NCBI GenBank assembly: GCA_903832055.1
Contig: CAILAC010000016.1
Span: 620,001 to 684,000, forward strand
DNA length: 64,000 nt
Direction: 5' to 3'
DNA from: an uncultured Acidobacteriota bacterium
GTDB taxonomy: Bacteria > Acidobacteriota > Terriglobia > Terriglobales > Acidobacteriaceae
A model generated the notes under the pieces. The model worked only from the letters and a program-made list of their open reading frames with translations. It searched no databases and was not told the origin of the DNA. Below are positions 46,891 through 57,575 of this stretch, one piece after another (the stretch's first letter is position 1; every line of letters begins with the position of its first letter). The position numbers were made by a program, and so were the translations under genes.

Positions 46891-47639
46891 TTGCTGAAAG
46901 CATGAACTCCGCAGTCCCTTCAGATCCTCCCTTACAGACCGTGACCCGCCGGGCCATCATTGCAATTGATGGTCCGGCAGGTGCGGGCAAAAGCACCATC
47001 GCCCGCCATCTCGCCAGCTATTTTGGCCTGCTCAACCTGGAATCCGGCGCCATGTACCGGGCTTTTGCGTTGAAAGCGCTCACATCAGGCGTTGCCTTCG
47101 AAGACGTTCCCGCCCTGCTGCAGCTTTCGAGAGAAACGAGCATCCATCTTGTTCCGAACGAAACCGGCAACCGCGTCATCCTCGACGGTGTAGATGTTAC
47201 CGGCCAGTTGCGTCAACAAGTGGTCACCGACGGAGCCTCCCGAGTCAGCGTCCATCCCCAGATTCGCGCCTGGATGGTAAGCCTGCAGCAGGAACTTGGC
47301 GCCCAGGGCGGCGTGGTGATGGAAGGGCGCGACATCGGCACCGTCGTTTTCCCCAAAGCGGATGTGAAAATTTTCCTCGATGCCGCTCCGGAAGTTCGCG
47401 GCCTGCGCCGATACGATCAACTCAGCCCTGCCGCAGCCGAAGAAGTGCAACCTGAGGAAGTAGTCCGCGAATTGCGCGCCCGCGACGAACGCGATCGCAA
47501 CCGCGCCGATTCGCCGCTCAGGCCTGCCGCTGATGCGATCATTCTGGACTCTACGCATATGACTCTGGACGAGGTAGTAGCCCGCGCCGAAGCCATCGTT
47601 ACCGAAAAGCTCCGCCAAGTATCAGTACCGCAAGCTTAG
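46887..47639 (+). CDS. cmk: cytidylate kinase
   Basis: Phosphorylates CMP and dCMP with ATP. 250 residues, P-loop GPAGAGKS at residues 29-36, preceded by AIIAID. The dNMP-binding segment LNLESGAMYRAFALKAL and the LID-like region RGLRRYDQL...RDERDRNRADSPLRPAADAI are present. ATG 46887 overlaps the previous stop; ATG 46902 is an alternative. A convergent hairpin follows. Confidence 0.95.
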   Translation: MIAESMNSAVPSDPPLQTVTRRAIIAIDGPAGAGKSTIARHLASYFGLLNLESGAMYRAFALKALTSGVAFEDVPALLQLSRETSIHLVPNETGNRVILDGVDVTGQLRQQVVTDGASRVSVHPQIRAWMVSLQQELGAQGGVVMEGRDIGTVVFPKADVKIFLDAAPEVRGLRRYDQLSPAAAEEVQPEEVVRELRARDERDRNRADSPLRPAADAIILDSTHMTLDEVVARAEAIVTEKLRQVSVPQA

Positions 47640-47649
47640 ATTGAAGACA

Positions 47650-47690
47650 GAAACGCCGGAGCTTCTCCAGTGGAGCGGCTCCGGCGTTTC
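47650..47690. terminator. bidirectional terminator hairpin
   Basis: GAAACGCCGGAGC (47650-47662) pairs perfectly with GCTCCGGCGTTTC (47678-47690), with a loop that can itself pair (CTCCA/TGGAG). It lies between cmk and the convergent LiaF-like operon; tails are only weakly T-rich. Confidence 0.75.
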
Positions 47691-47708
47691 TATTCTCAGC
47701 GATCTGTT

Positions 47709-49445
47709 TTACTGCGTGATTGTCTTGGCAGGCTCGACCTTTGAAGGCTTCAGGTGAGGTACTGCTGGTGCAGCTGGTGCGCCCTGGACAGCCGGTGCCG
47801 CGGGCTGTTTCAATGCGCTCGCGTCCTTGCCAGCCTTTGACGCCTTGGGGGCTGTCGGGGCAACTGGAACTGCAGGCATCGGAGGGGCATCGGAACCCTT
47901 GCGCAGCCGCAGATCAGCATGCTCGGTTGAGATGGTCAGTTTCGGTCCACCCTTGCCGATTGTCCCGGTCATGACCTTGTCTTCATCTCCGCTGATCTCC
48001 AGTGGAAAGTCGGAAACCACATCGCCATTATGTGTCCGGGCGTCGACTGACATTCCGGCGCCCGTCGGCAGCGAAACCTCAATATCGCCCTTCTTGTTTT
48101 TCACATAGACCGGATAGGAGCCTGCCATGTCCAGTTCGACCCGCGCATCATGATCTTCAATGTGGGTATCGCCAAAGACCTGGCTCATCTCGATGTCCTT
48201 GGATCGCGAGCAGACAACCCGCACCGGCCCCACAACCTGTGTGGCATGCAGCGCATCGCCATTGAGTGACATATCGCCGGGCAGCCGCGCAAATTCCAGA
48301 TCGGTCCGCGACGAGTGGAAATGCACCATCTGGTCCGCTCGTTCGACGTGGGTGTCGCCGGTGTAGTCGCCCTGCAATGTCACCTTGCCGTGAATGTCAG
48401 AGATGGTGAGGTCGCCGCCATCGCCTTCGACCGTCACGTCGCCCCGTATGTCATGTGCCGAGAAATCGCCATGATTGGAGAGCCGTGCATGCACGTGCCC
48501 CTGAATCGACGTAGCTTCAAGATCACCATGCGCTACCGTGGCATCGACGTTGCCGTTCAGGCCTGCGACAGTGACGCCGCCATGGCCGGCGTTGACGTTG
48601 ACGCTCGCCGACCGGGGCATCGTAATCGCCAGGTTGGTGCGGCCGCTGTTGTTGCCATCCACGCGCACCAGCACAGCATTGCCGCTGACAGTGACGTGCG
48701 CCTGCTGCGCGTCGAAGATCTTCTTTGCCTCGGCATCGGTGCCGGCAAAAGCGACCTGATGGGCCTGTACGGCGATATTGGCGTCATCTGTTACCGAGAT
48801 GCTGACGTCGCCGCGCGGGTTTTGAATCTCAACCTGCGCATTGGCCGGAATCGCAGTGTTCAGCAACGGCTGGTCAAGATCGTGTTCCGGTTCGCGGAAC
48901 GGATTGAAATTGTCGTTTCCGCTATCACCAAATTCTGCCTGAAGCGGACCCCACCAGTGATGCCAACCAGCCCCGCCCGTTCCCAGAATAACCAGAAGAA
49001 CAATCAGCCACACGTAGCCGCCAAAGCGACGTACCGGCGGATTTTCGCGGCGGAGATCAATCGCCCACTCGGCCAGCGCAATCAGCCCCAGGCCAATCAG
49101 CAGCACAGGCCACCACTTCTCAATGAGGGTCCAGAAAACGTCAGGATTCAGCCGGCCCGTCACCAGCAGCAGAGAGACGATGCCGACCGTCAGCAGAATG
49201 ATGGGCCCGGCGACGGATGGCACGCGGTTGGCCCGGTTCTGGGCACGCAAAACATCCCGCTGCGCCTTCCAGGCGGCCCGCTGGGCTCGCCAGGCTGCGC
49301 GGTTTTGATCCTTTTGATAGCGCCAGTAGTCGCGCGCATTTCCGCCATAGGGCGTTCCGTAAGGTGGCGGATATCCCGGTGGGGGTCCCGCAGGGCGTCC
49401 GGGCTGGCTGGGGGGCATGCCTGAAGATGGAGGTGTCGTCGCCAT
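47709..49445 (-). CDS. DUF4097-type beta-helix membrane protein with LiaF-like N-terminus
   Basis: 578 residues. Pro-rich start, then basic coiled region (DQNRAAWRAQRAAWKAQRDVLRAQ), membrane helices (VAGPIILLTVGIVSLLLV, WWPVLLIGLGLIALAEW, GGYVWLIVLLVILGT). About 190-510 are repeated beta strands (NGNVDATVAHGDLEATSIQGHVHARLSNHGDFSAHDIRGDVTVEG), a DUF4097 adhesin-like beta solenoid facing the periplasm. The tail is Pro/Ala-rich. Last gene of the five-gene ECF operon, 1-base overlap with the gene before. Confidence 0.85.
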   Translation of the reverse strand: MATTPPSSGMPPSQPGRPAGPPPGYPPPYGTPYGGNARDYWRYQKDQNRAAWRAQRAAWKAQRDVLRAQNRANRVPSVAGPIILLTVGIVSLLLVTGRLNPDVFWTLIEKWWPVLLIGLGLIALAEWAIDLRRENPPVRRFGGYVWLIVLLVILGTGGAGWHHWWGPLQAEFGDSGNDNFNPFREPEHDLDQPLLNTAIPANAQVEIQNPRGDVSISVTDDANIAVQAHQVAFAGTDAEAKKIFDAQQAHVTVSGNAVLVRVDGNNSGRTNLAITMPRSASVNVNAGHGGVTVAGLNGNVDATVAHGDLEATSIQGHVHARLSNHGDFSAHDIRGDVTVEGDGGDLTISDIHGKVTLQGDYTGDTHVERADQMVHFHSSRTDLEFARLPGDMSLNGDALHATQVVGPVRVVCSRSKDIEMSQVFGDTHIEDHDARVELDMAGSYPVYVKNKKGDIEVSLPTGAGMSVDARTHNGDVVSDFPLEISGDEDKVMTGTIGKGGPKLTISTEHADLRLRKGSDAPPMPAVPVAPTAPKASKAGKDASALKQPAAPAVQGAPAAPAVPHLKPSKVEPAKTITQ

Positions 49446-49819
49446 TAGCGTCCCTCTTCGTCGTGGGTTTGCAGACCCAGAGTGCTGTTGGTGGGAACAA
49501 TTTCGGTCGAAGCCACGGCAGGCGCGTTCGGCGCAGTGGTGGCTGAATTCGGCCCGGAGTAGGGCGCAGACTGCGCCGGGTAACCCTGAGGGTAGCCCGC
49601 CGCCGGATAGCCAGCACCATAGGGGTAGCCGGTCTGCAGCGGCGGCTCAGAGGCCAGAAAAGCGCGCTCTGCCAACGCCAGTACTCCCCACAGAATCAGG
49701 TACAAAGGCCAGGCACGGCCCCAGCTAAGGATGTTGGCTTGATCCAGAAGGGCAATCACCCCGGTCAGCAAAAGCATCGCCGGCCAGCGCAGGCGGCAAA
49801 CAATCATGTAACGGCTCAT
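49445..49819 (-). CDS. LiaI/LiaF-like small membrane protein (DUF5668 type)
   Basis: 124 residues from MSRYMIVCRLRWPAMLLLTGVIALLDQ; ATG 49819 has GGAGG six bases upstream and overlaps the previous stop. Two hydrophobic segments in the first 55 residues, the second being RAWPLYLILWGVLALAERAFL, then a Tyr/Pro/Gly-rich cytoplasmic tail. Similar to LiaI-LiaF transmembrane domains. Confidence 0.8.
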   Translation of the reverse strand: MSRYMIVCRLRWPAMLLLTGVIALLDQANILSWGRAWPLYLILWGVLALAERAFLASEPPLQTGYPYGAGYPAAGYPQGYPAQSAPYSGPNSATTAPNAPAVASTEIVPTNSTLGLQTHDEEGR

Positions 49820-50772
49820 TTGGAACCTCCTTGGGTGTAACCCACGCGACGAATAATCAGCCATACTCCCAATCCAATCAGCAGGACAGGCCAGGCAAAG
49901 TGAAAGAGATGGCCGACAAAGCCCAGGCTCTGCAGCAGAAAGATGATGCCCAGCCCTATCAGCACGATGGCCCAGACTGGCTCCCGGCGACGCCATCCCA
50001 TCGGGGGAACAGGCGGAATCGGAGGCATGGGAGGAATCGGCGGTATGTAGCCTGGCGGGTAGCTTCCGGGAGGATACCCCCCGACAAAAAGCTCAGAAAA
50101 CGGCTGCTCCGGTGGCGGAGGCGGATAGTTGCCCGTCCAACTGCTCGTGTAGGGTGCCGAGTAGGCGGGCGGTTCGCTCCCTGCCGTTGCGCTGGACGAA
50201 GTCGCTGATGCCTGGGTTCCAGGCGCAGAGGGCGGCGGTTGGGGCGGAGGCGGCATGCCGGCACCCTCATTTGGGTTGCGACCAATGTTGCCCAGATTGA
50301 GCCAGTTACCTACTTCGTTCAGGCCAAACGGATCGGGAATTGGCGTTCCATCCCGCCGCGCCTTGGCCGTATGAAAAGCTTCAAACGACTGGTACAGCAC
50401 CCAGGCACCAATGAAGATGCCAAAGACGCCGTAGTTTTCAGCCATCGAAACCAGTACGGCAAAGATCACCACGTGAATCAGCCCTTTGAAGAGCTGGCCG
50501 TTGTACATGGCTCCGACGCCCGGGATCAGCCCCAGGACGGCTGCAGCTGCCGGATTGGGCGTACCGCGGGGAGGCACTGGGTACCCCTGAGCCACCCCCT
50601 GCCAGTAAGCCTGGCTGGGATCGCCACCGGCTGCGGCGGTGTTGGCTGCAAGGCATCCGTCGCAGAGAATCTGACCCTGGCTGGTGGTGCGCACGCAATT
50701 GCCGCACAGTGGTTTGCCGCAACTCTGGCAAAAGGATTGAACATCTGTTTCAGGATGATTTACGCAATGCAT
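49816..50772 (-). CDS. B-box zinc-finger / TM2 / LiaF-like membrane protein
   Basis: 318 residues. N-terminal B-box-like zinc binding CVNHPETDVQSFCQSCGKPLCGNCV with a second CDGC; then a TM2-like hydrophobic hairpin (AAVLGLIPGVGAMYNGQLFKGLIHVVIFAVLV); a long Pro/Gly-rich linker (about 170-265); and a C-terminal LiaF-like segment (VWAIVLIGLGIIFLLQSLGFVGHLFHFAWPVLLIGLGVWLIIRR). Start overlaps the anti-sigma gene by 13 bases. Confidence 0.8.
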   Translation of the reverse strand: MHCVNHPETDVQSFCQSCGKPLCGNCVRTTSQGQILCDGCLAANTAAAGGDPSQAYWQGVAQGYPVPPRGTPNPAAAAVLGLIPGVGAMYNGQLFKGLIHVVIFAVLVSMAENYGVFGIFIGAWVLYQSFEAFHTAKARRDGTPIPDPFGLNEVGNWLNLGNIGRNPNEGAGMPPPPQPPPSAPGTQASATSSSATAGSEPPAYSAPYTSSWTGNYPPPPPEQPFSELFVGGYPPGSYPPGYIPPIPPMPPIPPVPPMGWRRREPVWAIVLIGLGIIFLLQSLGFVGHLFHFAWPVLLIGLGVWLIIRRVGYTQGGSK

Positions 50773-51740
50773 GAGGTACTCCGTTCCGGCATTGCCAACA
50801 CGCTGGTTTCAAGAAAACCCGTCTCGATTGAGCCAGATCCCTCGTTCAGTGTAGGAAGGCCCTTGTTCGTCTTGCCCGTGCTCAAAGTGTCCAGCTGCGG
50901 CTGCCCTTGCAGAGCAGCATCAAGTGTGTCGCCCCTCCACAGCTCGGTCGGCGGGTTCACCGTCTGCTGTGGAGCCTCGCTAGGGTTCAGCTTGGACCCA
51001 CCGTCCTTCTTATGCGTTTCCCCTTCGCCGCCATTGCCGTTCTGCTGGCTTCTGGGCTGGTCGCCGGGTTGCCCCTGCTGATCGGATTCGGTCGTCCGCC
51101 GCAGTTCCCGCATCCGTGATTCCACTTCATAAACAAAACGAAGATGATCGTAATAACGAATAATCGGCGTCGAAGCGGTCATGATGCGCCTTTCAAGCAT
51201 GGAGCGCACCGATGCAGGCCGCAGATCTGCCGTCTTGATTCCGCTGATGCGTACCCCGGTCATGCTCAACGTGAGCGCGATGGAAAAGAACGCCATCGCC
51301 GCCGTCATCATCAGCCGCGGCTCGGCAAAACGACGCATCCGCCCCATGAATCCAGGCTGCTGCCACACCGGGGGCATGGCAAGAATATCGCCACCCGACA
51401 CTGCCAGCTTGCCGCCGCCCATCGATCCTGAAGCGAGTTTGCCGTGGCCGGTCTCGGTTAGAATCCGGTCCAGCAGATGGGCCGGAATCTCCGGCTCAGG
51501 TGCCAGAAACTCCAGCCATTCCCGTCCACGGCGCGCCTGCTCAAACAACTGTACGCAGGTCGCGCAGGTAACCATGTGGCTGGAGAAGAAAGCCTCATCC
51601 TCCGCCGTCAATAACCCATCCAGCGCATCGACCAGTTGCGTCTCCCACAATCCGCATTCCGGGGAGTTGGGGAAATTCACGCCTTCATTGAAGCGTTCAC
51701 CTTTTCGGTCCCCCGGTCGATTTGTCATTCGCTCTGCCAT
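50760..51740 (-). CDS. zinc-finger anti-sigma factor
   Basis: 326 residues. The zf-HC2 motif is SSHMVTCATCVQLF, preceded by the helical ECGLWETQLVDALDGLLTAEDEAFF. One membrane helix at RLMMTAAMAFFSIALTLSMTG; the periplasmic part is long and hydrophilic, with Gln/Gly-rich stretches. Starts two bases after the sigma gene's stop, with GGAGGTG upstream. Expected to hold the ECF sigma factor until an envelope signal releases it. Confidence 0.85.
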   Translation of the reverse strand: MAERMTNRPGDRKGERFNEGVNFPNSPECGLWETQLVDALDGLLTAEDEAFFSSHMVTCATCVQLFEQARRGREWLEFLAPEPEIPAHLLDRILTETGHGKLASGSMGGGKLAVSGGDILAMPPVWQQPGFMGRMRRFAEPRLMMTAAMAFFSIALTLSMTGVRISGIKTADLRPASVRSMLERRIMTASTPIIRYYDHLRFVYEVESRMRELRRTTESDQQGQPGDQPRSQQNGNGGEGETHKKDGGSKLNPSEAPQQTVNPPTELWRGDTLDAALQGQPQLDTLSTGKTNKGLPTLNEGSGSIETGFLETSVLAMPERSTSCIA

Positions 51741-51742
51741 GG

Positions 51743-52360
51743 TTACATCACCTCCCGTTTATTACGTTCCAGCAGCCGTGCGAGTTCCGCGCGGCCCCGG
51801 CTGATGCGTGATTTGACCGTCCCCTCCGGGATGCTCAAAACCAGGGCAATCTCTTTGTAATCCAAATCTTGCAGGTCGCGCAGGATGACGGCTTCGCGCA
51901 GCTCCGGCGACACCTGCGCGAGCGCGCCCTGCACCATCTTTTCCAATTCCCGGCGTGTCGCCAAGTCATGCTGCGACGGTCCCTTGGACTCAAGCCGGTC
52001 GATGGGGCGAAGTTCGCCAGTCTCGTCCCAGCCGTCGTCGAGCGAACCGGTCGCGCGCAGATTCCGCGTGCGGCGGAAGTGATCCACGAGCAGGTTGCGC
52101 GTCAGCGTCGTGATCCAAACCTGAAAGCTGCCCCGAGCAACGTCATAACTTGTGAGATTTCCAAAAACCTTCAGGAAGACATCCTGGGTCAGGTCTTCGG
52201 CGTCATTCGGAGAGCCGGTAAAGCGATAGCAGAGCGAATAGACGCGGCGGTGATGCGCCTTGACCAGTTCGGTCCAGGCATGGGTCTCGCCAGAGAGGCA
52301 TCGCCGCACGACTTCATACCAGTCGGGTTCCACCATCGCAGCTCCGTCACCCGTTGCCAT
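51743..52360 (-). CDS. ECF-type RNA polymerase sigma factor
   Basis: About 205 residues from MATGDGAAMVEPDWYEVV. Region 2: HAWTELVKAHHRRVYSLCYRFTGSPNDAEDLTQDVFLKVFGNL; region 4: LAQVSPELREAVILRDLQDLDYKEIALVLSIPEGTVKSRISRGRAELARLL. The start is uncertain: ATG 52360 has GGGAGG just upstream, and longer in-frame starts at 52525-52528 and 52642 add only non-conserved residues. First gene of the five-gene operon. Confidence 0.9.
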   Translation of the reverse strand: MATGDGAAMVEPDWYEVVRRCLSGETHAWTELVKAHHRRVYSLCYRFTGSPNDAEDLTQDVFLKVFGNLTSYDVARGSFQVWITTLTRNLLVDHFRRTRNLRATGSLDDGWDETGELRPIDRLESKGPSQHDLATRRELEKMVQGALAQVSPELREAVILRDLQDLDYKEIALVLSIPEGTVKSRISRGRAELARLLERNKREVM

Positions 52361-52708
52361 CGTCCTCCCAGCTCCCAGAACCACTCCGGCCGGCACACGC
52401 GCCGTCGATGCACCTGCAGAGGTCCGCATCTCCGGCGACTGCTCCCGAGCCACGGTTCCCGCAGCCTTCTCCGGCCCCGGCTTCACCGTCAGTTGCGACG
52501 GCCAGGCTGAATGCCGCGACGGCATCATCACCCCAGCCTCGAACCAGCTTATTGTACCTACGCTGCCCATAGCTAGCTGTACGAAGCACTTGCGGCTTTT
52601 GTTCCGTGCTAAGGCACGAGTTTGCCAAATGCAGCTTTTCATCGCTGAATAGCAAACGGGAGAGCCATTGCTGCGCTCTCCCGTCGACGGCTTAGGTTTT
52701 ACTTCTGG

Positions 52709-53962
52709 CTAGTACCGTTCCTGGAACTCCGGCTCCACAGGATTTTCGAAGAGCGACCGGTCGCGCGTCACGATTGTCAAACCGGACGGCGTCACAAAAT
52801 ACCGCCGCTTGTCTTCGACTGGATCGTACCCGATTACCGTGCCCTCTGGAATCTGCACGTCGCGGTCGATGATTGCCCGCCTGATCCGGCAGTGGCGCCC
52901 GATGTTGACGTGCGAGAAGATGATGCTCGAATCTACCTCGGAGTACGAGTTGACGCGTACATCCTGCGAAAGCACCGAGTTCAGCACCTCAGCACCAGAG
53001 ATGATCACGCCGGCGGTAATGACTGAATTGACTGCCTTGCCGGTACGACCGGGCTCGCCAAAAACGAATTTTGCGGGCGGATACTGCCGCACACGGGTCC
53101 GCATCGGCCAGTGCTTGTCGTACAGGTTGAATGTGGGCGAAACCGAGCACAGATCGAGGTTCGCGTCGTAGTAGGCGTCCAGAGTGCCTACGTCGCGCCA
53201 GTAGAGCGCTTGTTGCCGATTTTCGTCGACGAAGTTGTATGCCACCATCTTCTTCTTGCCCAGGATGTTGGGCAGAATATTGTGGCCAAAGTCGTGCTTG
53301 GAGTGAGGGTCTTCAGCGTCAGCGATCAGCTCTTTGAGCAGCGTCTCGGTATTGAAGATGTAAATGCCCATCGAAGCATCAACCGCATTCGGATTGAACG
53401 GCGAGCGGAAGGTGGTGGATTTGGGCTTCTCTTCAAAGCCCAGAATCTCCGCATTCTTTCCCACCTCAACGACACCAAACCGCGACACCTCATCCGGAGC
53501 AATGGGCAAAGTCGCGAGCGTGACCTCCGCGCCGGACTCCTTGTGGTGCTTCAGCATGCGACTGTAGTCCATTTTGTAGATGTGGTCGCCGGAAAGAATG
53601 ATGACGTACTTTGGCTGTTCAGACCCGATCGAATAGATGTTTTGGTAGACGGCGTCCGCAGTGCCCATGTACCAGTTGGCACCGGTGCGCTGCATCGGCG
53701 GCATAATCTCAAAGAACTCGCCCAGCTCCTGGGCCACGATACCAGTCCAGCCTTCGCGGATGTGCCGGTTCAGACTGAGCGCCTTGTACTGCGTCATGAT
53801 GAAAACCTTGCGCAGCCCGGAGTTGATGCAGTTCGATAACGTGATGTCAATAATGCGGTAATGCCCGCCAAAAGGAACTGCGGGCTTTGCGCGGTCGCGG
53901 GTCAGTGGGAAAAGTCGTTCTCCTGCGCCGCCTGCTAAGAGCACTCCAAGGGTATCTTTCAT
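52709..53962 (-). CDS. glgC: glucose-1-phosphate adenylyltransferase
   Basis: Makes ADP-glucose for glycogen synthesis. 417 residues. The N-terminal nucleotide-binding motif is LLAGGAGERLFPLTRDRAKPAVPFGG, with GTADAVYQN and the substrate segment ILSGDHIYKMDY; the C-terminal left-handed beta helix is present. Catalytic or effector residues beyond these were not checked one by one. No other glg gene is adjacent. Confidence 0.96.
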   Translation of the reverse strand: MKDTLGVLLAGGAGERLFPLTRDRAKPAVPFGGHYRIIDITLSNCINSGLRKVFIMTQYKALSLNRHIREGWTGIVAQELGEFFEIMPPMQRTGANWYMGTADAVYQNIYSIGSEQPKYVIILSGDHIYKMDYSRMLKHHKESGAEVTLATLPIAPDEVSRFGVVEVGKNAEILGFEEKPKSTTFRSPFNPNAVDASMGIYIFNTETLLKELIADAEDPHSKHDFGHNILPNILGKKKMVAYNFVDENRQQALYWRDVGTLDAYYDANLDLCSVSPTFNLYDKHWPMRTRVRQYPPAKFVFGEPGRTGKAVNSVITAGVIISGAEVLNSVLSQDVRVNSYSEVDSSIIFSHVNIGRHCRIRRAIIDRDVQIPEGTVIGYDPVEDKRRYFVTPSGLTIVTRDRSLFENPVEPEFQERY

Positions 53963-54246
53963 CTTTATGACACGTCTCCCGTTTCCCGCCTTACACCGCT
54001 ACGTCCCACCCCGTAAATCGAAGTTTCGCCTTGCGGTACAAGTGTCTCTCCGGCAACCCGAAAAACTCAGAAGCTACCAGCCGGGCGAGAATACCACAGC
54101 TAGATGACAGGTGTTTAACGCAAATTTTGGAAGATAAACATCCGCTGCTCGAGTTCTGCCGCGAGAACCCATGCGGCTACGCACAGCCATCACGAGCAAA
54201 CCGATTTATGCAGTGATTTCGGGCTGCGGCCGCAAGCGTGGCAAGT

Positions 54247-54573
54247 CTATTCGTCGTCCTCGGCTTCCATCTCGCCTTCGAGTGAAATGCGCAGCGACTT
54301 GAGAAAATTGAGGTCGTGGGAGGTAAATGGCGCAACATCGCGATCAAAACCACTGAGTTCGCCGCTGCCGTGCAAGCTCACGCCGGGCATTGAATCCTCG
54401 TCGGCGTCCTTGGTCACATCGTTCAGGCCGATCGTCGCCTCGAGCATCAACATCACGTCAAAACCGTGACGCCGGATGTTCTGCACCACTCCGGCGATCT
54501 GCTCTGACTCAATGACTGACTCGTGGATGGCCTCTCCAAGCTGCTGGATCAGGTCCTTCAAGCGTGGGTTCAT
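54247..54573 (-). CDS. conserved hypothetical protein, acidic C-terminus
   Basis: 108 residues from MNPRLKDLIQQLGEAIHESVIESEQIAGVVQNIRRHGFDVMLMLEATIG. ATG 54573 has GGAGGG close by, so longer readings (to 54750) are not preferred. Helical N-terminus, no membrane segment, very acidic end (EGEMEAEDDE). Family not recognised. It diverges from the next gene. Confidence 0.65.
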   Translation of the reverse strand: MNPRLKDLIQQLGEAIHESVIESEQIAGVVQNIRRHGFDVMLMLEATIGLNDVTKDADEDSMPGVSLHGSGELSGFDRDVAPFTSHDLNFLKSLRISLEGEMEAEDDE

Positions 54574-54740
54574 CTTTCCCTCCGGCATGGACTTCGCCCC
54601 CTCTTCCTGAAAATGAGCACCAGCGCGGGTACGGCCAATATCCTTATACCTTACGTCTGACTCGTCGCGACGGCAACTGGATAGCCGCAGAAATTCAAAG
54701 AAAAACAGTCTCTTTCCCGCGCTGTTAAACTTGAGTTCGG

Positions 54741-55172
54741 ATGAGTGCAAATGATTTGGGCCGAAAACTCGGGATCGGGGTCCGCGTAGCCGGGCGCATT
54801 GCGAAGCAGCGCGCCGAGCAGGCCAGCGCAGCTACCGCCCAGCCGAATCAGCAATCCCCCACCGCGGACCGGCCAATCGCCAGGCCCAATATCAAGGAAG
54901 TCGCAACCAGATCACACAATCTGACGCGCGCCGCCGGGCGAGGAGTCGGCGGTTTCCTGCGCCCCTTCGGCCGCGTCGGCGGAATCCTCTGGCTCGAAGT
55001 CACCGGCTTCTTCTTTGGCCTTTTCGCTCTCTACTTTGCCCAAGACCTCTACCGCATCCGCCAGAGCTACCTTAGCGGGCCAAACCATGCCCACTTCCTG
55101 CTCTCGGCCGTTGCCTGCGTGGTCTTCCTGTACCTCAGCGTAAGCGCCTTCTGGCGTGCGGGGAAAAAGTAA
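54741..55172 (+). CDS. two-helix membrane protein of unknown function
   Basis: 143 residues. The basic, Gln/Ala-rich N-terminal 75 residues are probably cytoplasmic; two membrane helices follow (LWLEVTGFFFGLFALYFAQDL and HFLLSAVACVVFLYLSVSAFW). Ends in GKK. No family recognised. Confidence 0.7.
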   Translation: MSANDLGRKLGIGVRVAGRIAKQRAEQASAATAQPNQQSPTADRPIARPNIKEVATRSHNLTRAAGRGVGGFLRPFGRVGGILWLEVTGFFFGLFALYFAQDLYRIRQSYLSGPNHAHFLLSAVACVVFLYLSVSAFWRAGKK

Positions 55173-55282
55173 TCCTCGGCTGGCTCCCTAACTGAAGCTT
55201 CTTTGGGACAATTTGAAAAGCCTTGCTTCCAAGGCCGCTGAATCTTCCGGCCCCGAGGCAGGAGAATAAACCACGGATGGCC

Positions 55283-55858
55283 TTAATTCTTCTGAGGGAG
55301 CACCGCTGTCAAAATGCCGCGCAACTCTTCCCTCTCAGCCAAAGAAAGGCCGGAAAGAACGATGAACTGAAACGTTCCGCCGGGATAGCGCAGCAACGCC
55401 AAATCTCCCTTTTCCCGCCATTCGGTAAATGCATTCCAGCCCGACTGATAGGAAATTCCCGTCGAACTTCGAAGCGCAAACTGGTCCGAGTCGAGAGTCA
55501 GGGTGATGACGCCGTGCGAGTTAGTGTCCTTGCGGTATCGCTTGCGCACGGTGTGAGGCAGCCAGAATAGGATGAGCCCTGCCCAGACGGCGATGACGGC
55601 AGCCAGGGGCGCGAGATTCTGAATCAGAGACTGGGTAGATTGAGTGCTTGAAACCGGCTGCGTGACCGGAGCCGGATCCTGGTCGGAATCCTGCGGCACC
55701 TGCCTGGTCTGCGTAATCACTCCAAAAATACAGACGAAAGTAATCACTACGAAGGCCCAAAACAAGATCGTCTTCACTACGCCTGTTCGCAAAGTTTTTG
55801 CAGCGAGCTTCGATCCGCGTACAAAATCGTCTTCTGAGATTTGATAGCTGAATTCCAT
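55283..55858 (-). CDS. YcxB-like membrane protein
   Basis: 191 residues. Begins MEFSYQISEDDFVRGSKLAAKTLR, has two membrane helices (ILFWAFVVITFVCIFGVI and PLAAVIAVWAGLILFWLP) and a C-terminal domain (GVITLTLDSDQFALRSSTGISYQSGWNAFTEWREKGDLALL) that matches the YcxB-like pattern. Function unknown. Confidence 0.7.
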   Translation of the reverse strand: MEFSYQISEDDFVRGSKLAAKTLRTGVVKTILFWAFVVITFVCIFGVITQTRQVPQDSDQDPAPVTQPVSSTQSTQSLIQNLAPLAAVIAVWAGLILFWLPHTVRKRYRKDTNSHGVITLTLDSDQFALRSSTGISYQSGWNAFTEWREKGDLALLRYPGGTFQFIVLSGLSLAEREELRGILTAVLPQKN

Positions 55859-55935
55859 GCCGCTACCATACCACGCACTTTTCCGACTCAGCTCCTCAAC
55901 TGCTACACTCAGCTTTCCTCGGGGAGAGCCACCGC

Positions 55936-57489
<1,554 letters not shown>

Positions 57490-57575
57490 ACCCCCGAATC
57501 GGACCCGGATGCAATCGCAGGACCCAGCCGACAACGGCCGCTCATTCACGCTTCCATCATTGGCCCCGTGCTAGT

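Noticed and set aside
48315-49424. 369-codon open frame on the plus strand
   Set aside because: Antisense shadow of the DUF4097 gene, which has clear membrane and beta-repeat features.
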